Of a stretch of 64,000 nt of DNA, positions 11,275-21,422 are shown piece by piece. The position numbers and the translations under genes were made by a program. The stretch lies in contig JAJEKV010000058.1 of NCBI GenBank assembly GCA_021234155.1, forward strand, positions 7,314,992-7,378,991. The letters run 5' to 3'. Under the pieces are notes generated by a model. The model saw only the letters and a list, made by a program, of their open reading frames with translations. It was not told where the DNA came from and searched no databases. The number at the start of each line of letters is the position of its first letter. Positions within the stretch are counted from its first letter, which is position 1. The stretch is from Isoetes taiwanensis (lineage: Eukaryota; Streptophyta; Lycopodiopsida; Isoetales; Isoetaceae).

Positions 11275-13640
11275 TTATGATTGCTTACTCCATACATAAC
11301 TTCGCAGCATATCCTCTATAATGCGATTGGTACGTTCTGTCTGACCATCTGTTTGAGGATGATAGGCCGTACTAATAGCAAGCTTGGTTTGGATGGTGGC
11401 AAAGAAATCCTTCAAGAATGCACTTACAAATTTGGGATCCCTGTCGGATATAATAACTCGTGGCATTCCGTGCAATCTGAAGATCTCCTTGGCAAATAGC
11501 AGAGCAGTATCAAAGGTTGTATCTGTGGTACGACATGGCAAGAAATGAGCCATTTTTGACAATTTGTCGACCACTACCATTAAGGCATCATATCCACGGA
11601 GAGTTCGTGGAAGGCCCACAATGAAATCCATGGTTATTACTTCCCATTTGGCGTTGGGCACATCCAGGGGTTGCAACTCGCCCGGAATCCTTAACTGCTC
11701 AGCTTTGGTTTGCTGACACACCTGACACTGCTTAATGTACCTGGCAATGTCCTTTTTCATAGAAGGCCAGAAATAGCTGGAGCGAATCTTAAAGTAGGTT
11801 TTCATAAACCTCGCATGTCCAGCTATAGGGCTGTTGTGTGTGTCGTGGAGGATTAGCTTATGCACTCCCGAAGTCTCAGGTACACACAACTTATCCTTGT
11901 GATATAATAAGTTGCCCTCTTTCTTATACGCACGAAAGGCTTCGCGTTCCTTATCGGTGCGAGCTTCCTTAGCCAAACTATCCCAAACATCACGGAACTC
12001 CGGATCCGTGGCCAAGGTCTGCTCTATCTGTTTCCCAAACTCATTGGTGAGTGTAGAAATGGCATTACAATGGGTTCGGGTCACCAAGGGATGGCGTGAC
12101 AATGCATCCGCAACCACATTGTGCTTGCCAGGCTTGTACATAATCTCGAAGTCATACTCCTCCAAGAATTCCATCCATCTCCGCTGACGGAGGTTGAGAT
12201 TCGGCTGGGTGGATAAATAACGGAGACTTTGATGATCCGTGTCCAACTGGAATCTCCTGTCGAGAAGGTAATGTCTCCATATCCACAGGGCTCGGACAAC
12301 GGCTAACAATTCTTGATCATGGGTAGGGTATCGCTGCTCCATCTCGTTCATTTTCTTTGAATCATAGGCAATAACCCTCCCCTCCTGTATTAGGACTCCA
12401 CCGGTGGCAATCTTACTGGCATCCGTTGCCATTAGTTTATCCTTCTCAGGATCAGGCAATGTGAGAACTGGTGCTGACGTTAAGGCATCCTTAAGCTGCT
12501 GGAAACTTTCCTGAACCTCTGCCTTCCAGTGCTCCATCCAATCTTTCACCTTCTCATGCTTTGTAAGGTTTGTAAGAGGTGCTGCAATCTTTGAAAAATC
12601 CTTTACAAATTTCCGATAATATCCTGCTAATCCCAAGAAACTTCGGACCTCGAAAACATTTCCTGGAATAGGCCATTCCCTTACGGCCTCTATCTTTACT
12701 GGATCTGTAGCAATTCCCTCTGCCGAAATGATATGGCCTAAATAATCGACCCTCGGAGTGGCAAACTTGCACTTCGAGAACTTGGCATAGAGCTGATGAC
12801 GCCTTAGCTTTTGTAGGGCCAATCTAAGATGATTCTCATGTTCCTCTAGGGTTTTACTATAGATGAAAATGTCGTCAAAGAAAATAACAACAAAATCATC
12901 CAAGTATTGTCGGAAAACATCATTCATCAATCGCATGAAAGTTGCAGGGGCATTAGTTAATCCAAAAGGCATGACGGTAAACACATAGTGCCCATATCTA
13001 GTGCGAAAAGCAGATTTATGGATATCCTCCTCTTTAATCCTTATCTCATGGTACCCGGAGCGTAGATCAATCATTGAGAAGTATTTGGCCCCTTGCAACT
13101 GGTCCATTAGATCATCCGCTCTAGGCAAGGCATAGCGATTCTTGATGGTATGCTTGTTGAGTTGCCGATAATCAATACACATCCTCAACGAGCCGTCCTT
13201 TTTCTTAACAAAAAGAATAGGAGCGCCAAAAGGCGAAACACTAGGTCGAATAAAACCTAGGTTTAGTAACTCCTGAAGTTGCTTCTTAAGTTCTGCCAAT
13301 TCTGGAGGACTCATACGGTACGGGGCCTTGCTGGTAGGCTTGGTACCTGGATCTAAAGCTATTTCACATTCCACCCCTCTAAAAGGAGGAAGCTTCTGGA
13401 TTTCATCTGGAAAAAGATCACCAAATTCTCGGAGAAGGTGAGCAATCCCCTCTGGCAGGGTATCGACTACTTGCTTCTGTTTACCATCTGACTCAATGGA
13501 GGCAAGCCTAATGACGCAGAGGAGCTTTTCCTTGCGTATAGCTTTATCTAACTGCCGGATGGACATAGACTGCATGATAGGGTTGAATGGTTCACCTTTT
13601 ATAGTCACGCGGGCTCCATTAGCTGCGTTGAAGGTAACTT
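11275..13640 (-). CDS. pol: Pol: reverse transcriptase, RNase H, integrase core
   Basis: An open frame of about 777 codons. RT motifs in order are [35 protein letters not shown], and the catalytic loop as FFDDIFIYS, with Phe where YxDD is usual and both Asp kept. RNase H follows ([24 protein letters not shown]). The integrase has an HHCC zinc finger ([11 protein letters not shown]...CQVCQQTK) and a DDE triad ([28 protein letters not shown]). The first recognised start is a GTG; the frame is open a little further upstream toward the protease. It is reached from the protease frame through a probable one-base deletion near 13640. A TAA at 11275-11277 interrupts it, and the same frame continues beyond to the chromodomain. 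It is otherwise well preserved, which suggests relatively recent activity. Confidence 0.95.
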
Positions 13641-14165
13641 CCGTTTCTCATGATCTATGTTGGCTTTTGCAGATGCCAAGAATTCCATACCAACAATGAG
13701 ATCGTATTTGCCAATGTCCATCAACTCGGCACCCAAAGCAACTGGTGCACCTGGCAACTGCATCTTAAGATTGATGCGGCGGCCATGAGTATGTCTGACC
13801 CTACCACTGGCTAGAGTGACAGGCCTCGGTCGGGACCTTAATGTTTCAAGCTGTAAGACTTGAGCCATTCTAGGAGAAGCAAAATTATGTGTACTTCCCG
13901 TATCCATAAGAATTACAAAAGGCTTACTGTCTACTTGACCTATAGTGGAAATGACAGCAGGCTGACTTTCAGCATTGCCGGTTTCTATAGCTGCAAGGAT
14001 ATGAGACGCACCGTGAATGTACTCGGGAGCCTCCTCCTCGAGAGGTAGAGTCGACTCAAAATCGTCCCAATCGAGGTCGGCCATGGCCAGCTGAGATCTC
14101 TGCGTGACATAAGGACAATTGTGCATAAAGTGCCCGGGCCGCATACACCTGTAGCATGCCTTATC
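13605..14165 (-). CDS. Gag zinc knuckle and aspartic protease
   Basis: The segment opens with a CCHC zinc knuckle, [14 protein letters not shown] (spacing CX2CX4HX4C), at the C-terminal end of Gag. The protease follows, with the active-site motif [11 protein letters not shown] and a later IVGMEFL segment. It ends at a TGA at 13605, just past the point where the pol frame takes over. The zinc knuckle lies in frame upstream of the first Met, so the listed span starts before it. Function in the family: RNA packaging and polyprotein processing. Confidence 0.9.
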   Translation of the reverse strand, partial: DKACYRCMRPGHFMHNCPYVTQRSQLAMADLDWDDFESTLPLEEEAPEYIHGASHILAAIETGNAESQPAVISTIGQVDSKPFVILMDTGSTHNFASPRMAQVLQLETLRSRPRPVTLASGRVRHTHGRRINLKMQLPGAPVALGAELMDIGKYDLIVGMEFLASAKANIDHEKRKLPSTQLMEPA

Positions 14166-15284
14166 TCGGCGGAGCTGTTCTCGGACCTCTTTAGGAATAG
14201 ACTGTAAGAGGTTCCGAACTTCCTTACCGACATTGTTACGTTTATCGGCCCGTCTTTGAAAGGTGACTTTCTTTTTCTGGCGGCCATAAGAGTGCTTCTT
14301 GAGAGGGCCCGGACTTGGCGGCCGGGGTTTGTAAGGTGTGGGCCCGTGGCTGCAGTAAGGAGGCGGGGCCTTGGATCTTGGTTCTTTGGTATGTCCTCCT
14401 CGAGGCTCAATGCTTTAGCCTCAGCCTTCTCAACTGATTTCGGGTCTATGGCCTTAACCATCCGTTTGATTGATGGGGCCAACCCTTCAATATAACCCTC
14501 CACTGCTCTCTTTTCATTCATACCTAGTACATATAGCCTCAGGCGCATAAATTCATCAGTGTAGGCCTGAACTGACATACCCTTCTGCTCTAACCTATAG
14601 AAGGTCTGAATTTGTTGGCATTTGTGCGCACGAGGCACATAATGCGACTTAAAAGCTTTTGCAAACTTTTTAAACTTGCACCTGCTTCTGTCCAGATGCT
14701 TGGCTCTTGCATAGCCCTCCACCAAATATGGGCAGCTTCTGTAAGATTGGTGGTGGCAACCTTTCCTGTATCCTTTTCTGTCATGCCATAGGATTTCCCA
14801 AACTCCTTCATTTCGTCCAACCAGGACTCTGCATTCAAACCGCCTCTAGACTTCCTATCAAACTAGGCCAGTTTCCTATTTTTCCATATACTAGTTATGG
14901 CTGTATCAACCGTCTTGCGGTACTCCTTATCCCACAAGCCCCATGGTCACGGTGATCACAGGCGACTCAGGGGACACGGAAGTGGCTGATTGTGATGAGG
15001 TGGTACTTGTCCTAGAGGAACTCGGCGGCGTTTAGAATGAGGTCCCTCGTGCGAGTACGAGGGTGGTTTGGTGGAAATGGCTGCTGTGTAGGTGGACTTG
15101 GCGGTGGCGGAGGTAACTCCGGTCCGTCTTCTTGTATATGCTGGGGTGGATTGGCATGCAACACATACGCTTGCAACTCGCCTAATTGCCTCTTCATTAG
15201 CATAAGTTCCTGTTCAGGTGTTAGTCTACTGGCATTTGAGGGCGTCTGCCAAGCGGCGTTGCGGGCACCGTCTATATCCAGCAT
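13985..15284 (-). pseudogene. gag: Gag capsid region, broken by frameshifts
   Basis: Three overlapping frames (15284-15012, 14838-14590, 14725-13985) together cover a retrotransposon Gag. The N-terminus is proline-rich, with a 'TPEQELMLMKRQLGELQAY' segment before PPPPPSPP. The capsid domain follows (AAHIWWRAM; HYVPRAHKCQQIQTFYRLEQ; YTDEFMRL; VEGYIEGL). At least two frame breaks separate them. The zinc knuckle lies in the next frame. The spacing WW(R)...F...YxxEF...L(R)xxF is the classic Gag pattern of plant gypsy elements. Confidence 0.85.
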
Positions 15285-15545
15285 ACAAAAGGTGTAAGCC
15301 GACTTATGGTGACATAAGGTCTCACAACAATGCTATTTTGGATCAGTTAGAGAAAGAATACAAGAAAAAGTACAATGGCAAAAATCCTTATTACAGGTGG
15401 AAACAGTCATTCTATTATAGTTCAGTACATTGATAGTAACACAAGTTGATACAAAGATTAAGTACAAGGACAAACATTATACATTGGAGATTTAAAGTTC
15501 AACTCACCTATAACCTCATAAAATACAAAACAAAAGAGACTGAGC

Positions 15546-16011
15546 CTAGGGGTTCGCAAATGGGTACAGGATTGAATAGCGAACACTTTCACGTACGGCC
15601 CTAACGAGCTTGTATCGTGCCCAGGCCTGAACTATTACAGCTTGGTAATCTAGCGTTGGGCTAATAATAAGGAGATTGAAAAGCCTCCTTAATGCGTAGA
15701 AGATTTGCCACAGGTGGTCATTGGCGTCCTCGAAAGCTTCGTGCCTGGACATGTCCCAATAGTCCCATGTGCGGCGAAGAGTTTGCTTTAGGTCCTCATA
15801 GGCTCGTTCCCTGAGAATGTTAACTATCTCCATCCCTTTGGCTGGATCATAGGGCTCCCCTGGTGGCGCGGGTTCCATCTTGTAACCTTCGTCCCATTCC
15901 GGGTACTCCCCATACCTTTGACCATAGTCCTGGTCAGGCGGCCCTGGATCATCCCTCCTTATCAGATCGGTGATTCTCTCTTCATATTCTTCAAGTGTCT
16001 CTTCTGTAAGA
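15546..16011 (-). CDS. Accessory ORF C of the chromovirus, about 155 codons, unknown
   Basis: An open frame upstream of gag and on the same strand. It begins just after a splice-acceptor-like site (TCTATTGTCTTACAG, ending about 16012), so its start may come from a spliced transcript. The product is acidic and then helical: EETLEEYEERITDLIRRDD, a Pro/Gly/Tyr-rich middle, then RAYEDLKQTLRRTWDYW and ALRRLFNLLI. No known domain is recognised. It has the same reading phase as ORF B, from which it is separated by about 200 AT-rich bases that could be an intron. A role as an extra Gag-like or regulatory protein is a guess. Confidence 0.5.
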
Positions 16012-16226
16012 CAATAGAAATGAATATAGAACATTGAACCATTTCATTATACTCTAAATTCCAATAGATAGAAGAACGCATCATGGAGGAGACAATTTCA
16101 ATTGTATTCATGGAGACCATAGTCACAATTGACAAAAGGATGGTATATCATAACTATAGAATGGCTAGAAATTGCCAAACCAAAATTATATATGTATATG
16201 CAATACAATATGCGTGATACAATTAA

Positions 16227-17627
16227 TTAAGAGCTAGGTCCTCCCTCTTCATTTGTAGACCGAGGAGGTGGTGGCGGCGGTCGGTGTCGTAGCAAAGTCA
16301 CCCCTGGGTCTACTGTGGCAGCCGCAATGGAAACAACCTCTGGCGGATAGGCAACAACCAATGGGGCTGCCGTAAGGAGCTTCATGCTCATCCAGGGTGC
16401 AATATCTTGCCCCAAGGCTGTCAGGGCAAGATCCCGTCGTACGAGTACGTAGGTGAACGTACGATAGGGAAGCTTTTTGTGCCCGGCCAATGTGGAGAGG
16501 GCACGGAGGGTCCACCATGATGCTTCAGCCTCCAGCCCTAAATCTCGGGCTATAAAAAGAACTTGCCCCTGTCGAAAAGCTGAAAGGAAGAAACGAGTAA
16601 GGTGGTTTCCCAATACTTTCCCTTGCGGGGTCTCTGACGTGGCCACCTCCTTATCTAAGTCCATAGGGACTTCTTCCTCCTTAAGTTCCTGCTGCTCTTC
16701 CTTCAAATGAGCAGGATTATGGTATAGATCCTCTCCCTCCTCATCCGAGTCGGAGGGAACCTCGACCATATTAATGTTGGGAACATGAGGTCCCATAGTT
16801 GTAAAGGCATCCGGTGAGGGTTGAGAGGCCGGTTCCTGCATCACCAGTTCCCGTAGCCGTAGCAAAGTCTCAGCCGGCTCTATGGTCTCCTGGCGGAACT
16901 GGAGTAGCTGCTACACCTCCGGGGGAAGCTCAATGGGAGCGAAGTCGATGAAATCATCCATGCAATACTCCGCTAACTCATAAAGCACATGGTCCTTACG
17001 CCGGCGCTTAAATCCGGCCACCATGTGATAAGTCCAGATGATATCATCCAAGAGAAGATATTCTTGCCCTTAGTGATAAATAACTGGAAGGGCATCTAGC
17101 CCTGACAAGCGTGCAGCTTGTTCCCGGCGTGGTGGCATCTCCTCTGCTAATTGCTTCCAACGGGCGAAGTCGCCCATGCCTATATGCTCATCATCTCCCT
17201 CCTCAGGAGATTCACGGAGTTTGCCTTTCTCTACAGGCAAAGTTTCATCCTCAACGTATTGATCCATGAGGATGGCTAGGGCGAAGGCAACCTCAAGATA
17301 TTGTCGCCCCTGATGCTGCACAACAGGCAGGTGTTTGCCCCATCTGAGCTTTCCTTTAAGCACATTATACGCATGGGTATCACCCCCTAACATATCCCGG
17401 GCTACCTCCCGCTCTAAATACAATTGGGGAGGATCCCCAAGGGTGACACACAAAGGAAGCATCTCCTCCATGTAGAAGTCTAAGAACCCAGCATAATCTG
17501 GGTGCCGCTGCATATTAGTGATGAGGTCTAGGCGCTGGCATAGCAAGGGCCGCAACAGATCAAAGGGCACTTGCGGATCCCAATGCTCTCCATCTTGATA
17601 CCATGCGAGAAGGTCGGTGGCTGCCAT
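16227..17627 (-). CDS. Accessory ORF B of the chromovirus, about 467 codons with two stops, unknown
   Basis: A long frame starting at an ATG (MAATDLLAWYQDGEHWDPQV). It continues in a single phase to 16227, interrupted by a TAA at 17070-17072 and a TAG about 170 bases later. Between and after the stops the sequence still reads as protein (WTYHMVAGFKRRRKDHVLYE; LLRLRELVMQEPASQPSPDA), so this was probably one protein of about 466 residues. It contains an acidic stretch (VPSDSDEEGED) and a Pro-rich end (RHRPPPPPPRS). I recognise no domain. It may be a captured host gene or a family-specific gene. The codon pattern is preserved much better than in the surrounding decayed elements. Confidence 0.55.
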
Positions 17628-17824
17628 GGCGCTAGAAGGGAGGAGGAAGCAAGAAAAACAGATAAAACATTTGAAATGAACTTTGGAAATCCTTTTTAAC
17701 CCCTTTTTATTATGCTGATGTCAGCAATTTCGTATTTATCACAAAATAAAAGGTTCTTAATACAAAACAAAAAGTTTTTATTAAATCTCAGAAAAATATA
17801 TTTACAATACGGAAACTCAGCAGA

Positions 17825-18335
17825 ATATGCTAAGGACGCTCCTCAATGAATCCTGCGGGCGAGGGCTAAATCCTTAGGCATGATAGTGACCCTCTTTGCG
17901 TGGATCGCGCAAAGATTTGTGTCACCAAAAAGTGCCACTAAATAAGCCTCATGACCTCTTGGAGTGCCAAAATGGCAAAAGTGCAGGCGGAGATCGGTCT
18001 TGAACTCACGGGCAATCTCGGGACCAACCTCTGGAAGGGGGGAGCTTAGTATCGGAAGTTGGGTTGACTTACGAAACTTACGGATCTCCGTAAGGCAATG
18101 ATGATGTGTCGGTACGGTGGGGCTTCCCTGTGGAAGGCGGGGTTTGGAGGCGGCCCCCTTGATCGAGACCTGATCTTGGCCCCAACAGCTGGTGGGGCGC
18201 ATCCACCCAATCACGCCTCGGTGGGGCTCGCATTCTTGCCAAAAGCGCCGGCGGTCTTTAGTTTTTCCTTGTATTATTTGCGGATTTACGGGCCCGCGGC
18301 CTTCCTCGGTGCTTAGCGGTCGTGTGCTTTCGGTG
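17825..18335 (-). pseudogene. Histone H3-type gene (possibly CENH3-like) inside the chromovirus
   Basis: The C-terminal half reads as an H3 histone fold. [13 protein letters not shown] (alpha-N), then [11 protein letters not shown] (alpha-1), then [12 protein letters not shown] and [15 protein letters not shown], then LALARRI just before the stop. These match conserved H3 residues closely. Upstream, in another phase, lie KPHR, which in H3 immediately precedes the RPGTVALREIR segment, and about 70 residues earlier [18 protein letters not shown]. That tail is longer than in canonical H3 and has a KH where H3 has KQ, as in plant CENH3 (which begins ARTKH). At least three small indels and one TAA break the frame, so no intact histone is made. 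It lies in the sense of the element, between ORF A and ORF B. The histone identity is firm; the CENH3 assignment is inference. Confidence 0.85.
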
Positions 18336-18339
18336 GGGA

Positions 18340-19080
18340 TTAGGCCCTTCCCACTCCCGTGCCCCTTCCCTTGCGGGCTCGGCGGAATCTGCAGAGCCTT
18401 CTCCTCCTTCTCCGTTCGATCCTCTCACGCTCTTCCGGAACTCCGGGCTCTCCTAAGATCTTCTTCAACTTTGGCGAAATGTTGTCTTTGCGCTTCTGGC
18501 CGAAGAAGTTGACATAATGCCGTCCGGGTCTACGGGCCATGTCAATGCGGATTGTTATTAAATAATCAATGCTGATATCAGGGATCTGCCCCCATATGAA
18601 GCTGCGGGAGTCTTCATCCCATCGGTATGGGGGAATCTCAATCGCCCTACCATCTATGACGGCGACTCCATCCCCGAGGTACCGGTACTCCCTGCCCCGA
18701 GCCGCCATATCGGCTCGTTCTATTTCTTGGCGGTCATCCTCTCTGGCCAAGTTTCGGATGCGATCGGCCTCCCCTCTTATGTCCTCCTCCTCTGTATGTC
18801 CTTCACATTCGGGAGGGTAGAACTTAATCAGCATCATGACCAAGTCAGGTTGCTCGGCCATGGTGTAAGGGAGCTGACGGAGGTTCAGCCGGATCAAGAA
18901 TGGCTCCGAGAAGTGGTAGATGGGATAGGGGATCCTATCATTGTTCTCAAACCTGTTTACTAGCTCGTCTAGAAGTATGTCAATCAAAGCAGGGTCGGTA
19001 GCCATATTCCGAGCGATCAAAGCATAGATCTGGGCGATAGTAAGGTTAGTGGGGTCCGGAGCACTCTTGGTGTTGGCCAT
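18340..19080 (-). CDS. Accessory ORF A of the chromovirus, 246 aa, unknown
   Basis: The first open frame after the PBS, with an ATG start ([20 protein letters not shown]) and 246 codons without a break. The N-terminal 120 residues look helical ([29 protein letters not shown]), followed by an acidic/basic stretch ([21 protein letters not shown]). The C-terminus is strongly basic ([12 protein letters not shown]), a possible nucleic-acid or nuclear-localisation segment. The stop lies just where the histone-like sequence begins, and the +2 phase continues open into it, so A and the histone could once have been one fused protein. No family recognised. The unbroken frame inside an otherwise mutated element is notable. 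Confidence 0.6.
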   Translation of the reverse strand: MANTKSAPDPTNLTIAQIYALIARNMATDPALIDILLDELVNRFENNDRIPYPIYHFSEPFLIRLNLRQLPYTMAEQPDLVMMLIKFYPPECEGHTEEEDIRGEADRIRNLAREDDRQEIERADMAARGREYRYLGDGVAVIDGRAIEIPPYRWDEDSRSFIWGQIPDISIDYLITIRIDMARRPGRHYVNFFGQKRKDNISPKLKKILGEPGVPEERERIERRRRRRLCRFRRARKGRGTGVGRA

Positions 19081-19800
19081 GGCTTATGGCACTAAGGTCT
19101 GGAAGAACAGGCAATGGGGCGCTTGTAGCTAGGGAAGCGGGAGTGAAGGCGCTAGGGTTAGCGAGGAACAAGGGCGAAAAAACAGAGTCAGATCTGGCGG
19201 CGATGGCGGGCGTCGGTTCCGGCGGGCGAAGGCGCTTGAAGGCAAGGCGGAATAAAAAAAACTTCAACGGCCAGTTAACATAAAATAATTATACGGCAGA
19301 AATACACGGAAACATACGGTCGGGCGCCGACGGCATTATACGCGCTCCCACCGCGACTGGGGGTCGACTAAAAGCAAGCGGCGCCCGGGTTGACTTTCGG
19401 GCCCGCATTGACCAGCGGCCTGAAAGGTCGGTCGGTAAATTTGCATTTACGGGTCTCCCACCTCAAAGGCGACAAAAATCAAGCGGCGCCCGAGTTGACT
19501 TTCGGGCCTTCCCTTGACCATTTTTCCGCCAGCGACGACCGTCCTAGGGTATTTGGGGTACGCCCGATCCAATGGAACCACTTCTTCCTTCATTTAAACT
19601 ACCTACAAAAATTTATAATTCTTCCAAACCTGGGCCTCCAGTCACCCTAACTTCTTTAAACCTACAATTTCTTACTTTAACCTAACACAAAACCAAACAT
19701 CAAAGAGGACTAACAACACACTAACTTGGCCTCTTCCTAACTACCGAACTAACGAGTTAGTATTTGGTCAGTGCTATGATTTCGAGCAACCGAAATCACG
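19081..19800 (-). other. Leader between PBS and the first accessory ORF
   Basis: About 720 bp. GC-rich with two imperfect copies of GCGGCGCCCG(G/A)GTTGACTTTCG-type sequence (near 19379 and 19483 on the plus strand). No convincing coding capacity. This is where packaging and untranslated signals would be expected. Confidence 0.5.
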
Positions 19801-19812
19801 GCTCTGATACCA
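19801..19812 (-). other. Primer-binding site, initiator tRNA-Met type
   Basis: On the minus strand it reads TGGTATCAGAGC, complementary to the 3' end of plant initiator tRNA-Met. It starts one base after the 5' LTR. This is the usual primer of plant gypsy and copia elements. Confidence 0.95.
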
Positions 19813-19813
19813 C

Positions 19814-21422
19814 TGTGACGCTCCTTATATATATACGACCCCCGGCCGTATACATACGGGGACTTTCCCCCCCGTGACAATCCATATTGCCATGGGCAGG
19901 GCCCTCCGTCTGACCCGGGCCATCTACGTAGAGATGCTCGAGTGAAGGACACGGAGGTGTCATTCGGCCCACGCCTTCGATGGGCGCCTACGTTGCAGAA
20001 GCATGAATACAAGGGTTAGCCCACAGCATAAATCATATATAAATAACCACCACGAAGGGTGGCGCATCCATCCAAATACCAACGGCAGAGAATATGCATC
20101 TAAACTAGGAAAACACCCCAAACCTCAGGTTTTACCCCGGCTCAGACTCTAGTGAGGATCGATTGACGGCTGGGCCTCAAGAGATCAGCAGACCGAGTCT
20201 TGGCATGGCGTTGGCTGGCATAGAACATTGGCTAGGGTTGTCCACTCCATCCGCCCCTCCTGTGCACACTTTGCAGATGGGTCGATTCACGCTATGGCTT
20301 CGCTATAGCCTTCCGGAGACGCAAACTCTAACAGATATCACCCGTTTGAGTCTACTCCAGGGTTCATGACGCCCCGGTCCGATGAGGCAGGTCAGGGAAG
20401 CGTCCCCTTCCAGGATCACAGTGGTTCCATGGGTGAGCTAGAGAATACGTGCGCATCGCTGACCCCGCATCCGTACCCAACTTACTCACCCTAATTCTAC
20501 TCAAAGTGCAAGATGCTCCATACGGATCACACCTCTACACCCAGGGAGTGTCGGACCCATACCCGCCCTCACGTGACCCGGCCATCAGGCCTAGCCCTTT
20601 GTAGGGAGTCTCGGGGAGCCTTTTATGTTCGTGCAAGACCCCACCCCCACTTCACCACTGTGTCCTTTATCTGGTGCTAAGCCAGACCATAGCATCTACG
20701 ACCCGGTGGTCTCTTGTACACAGGCCGCATCTAATGGGGATATTACAGGGCTCTATCTAGGAGCATACTACCATATATGAGCTCAGAGGTCTCTACCCCC
20801 CTTAAACCCCCTGTTTTATGGAAGCTACCCAAATACTTCATAGATACATCAATCATCCTTAACAAAGTGCCATTCATAATTGAATTGTAATCCTACTTAC
20901 CACAGAAGGGTTAATTCCCACAAAGGCAACCAGCAAAGAGAGTACTACAGTACTATCTTACAAAACACAAGCTAAACTACTACTAACCCGTGTTTCGGCT
21001 GGAACCGTTATCGTGAGGGGCTTCCATAGTGCTGCAACTGGGGTGGCAGCGTCAGCTAATGATTGTTCAGTGATTTGGTGAAGTCAGCAACAGTTCTTGG
21101 GCGCTCAACTGCTCCTTGGGCGCTCAGCCGTGCCGATTAAGGTTGATATGGGGGTGGTGATCCACCTAATTGGATCCAATTAGCATTTACCATGCTGGCC
21201 AATCGAGTTTGGCCAGGTGGTGCCTTCTCAAACCATAATTAGCTTAATTATTATTAATTTCCTTAATCATAGGTTATTATCCCTAATGTTTTAATTAACA
21301 TAGCTAATTAAATCCCTTTTAGGTCAACCCCCTAGGTTACCATACCCCATGGTGGCGTATCTATACTGGGTGACGCGTCAATGTATTTATACATGTACCG
21401 TATAAATACTTGGAACGTTACA
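19814..21422 (-). repeat. 5' LTR of the chromovirus
   Basis: 1609 bp, the partner of 8283-9908. It starts TGTGACGCTCC and ends CGTTACA on the plus strand. Many differences from the other LTR are CG in one copy against CA or TG in the other, the signature of methyl-cytosine decay. The same 13-base offset hairpin is present (21383-21392 with 21400-21409). Confidence 0.95.

Larger units (their letters stand above)
8283..21422 (-). mobile_element. Complete Ty3/gypsy chromovirus, 13.1 kb, with extra genes
   Basis: Both LTRs, the primer-binding site, the polypurine tract and a 5-bp target duplication (CACTC at 8278-8282 and 21423-21427) are present, so the borders are exact. The order on the minus strand is 5' LTR, PBS, about 4.5 kb of accessory reading frames, gag, protease, RT, RNase H, integrase, chromodomain, PPT, 3' LTR. 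Protease-RT-RNase H-integrase order marks Ty3/gypsy, and the C-terminal chromodomain marks the chromovirus branch. The length is above the usual range for plant chromoviruses because of the accessory block. All main frames are broken, so this copy is not autonomous. Confidence 0.95.

Noticed and set aside
13605-13640. Programmed -1 frameshift between protease and polymerase
   Set aside because: The protein reads on naturally if a single base is missing, and no slippery heptamer with a following structure is evident; a deletion in this copy is simpler.
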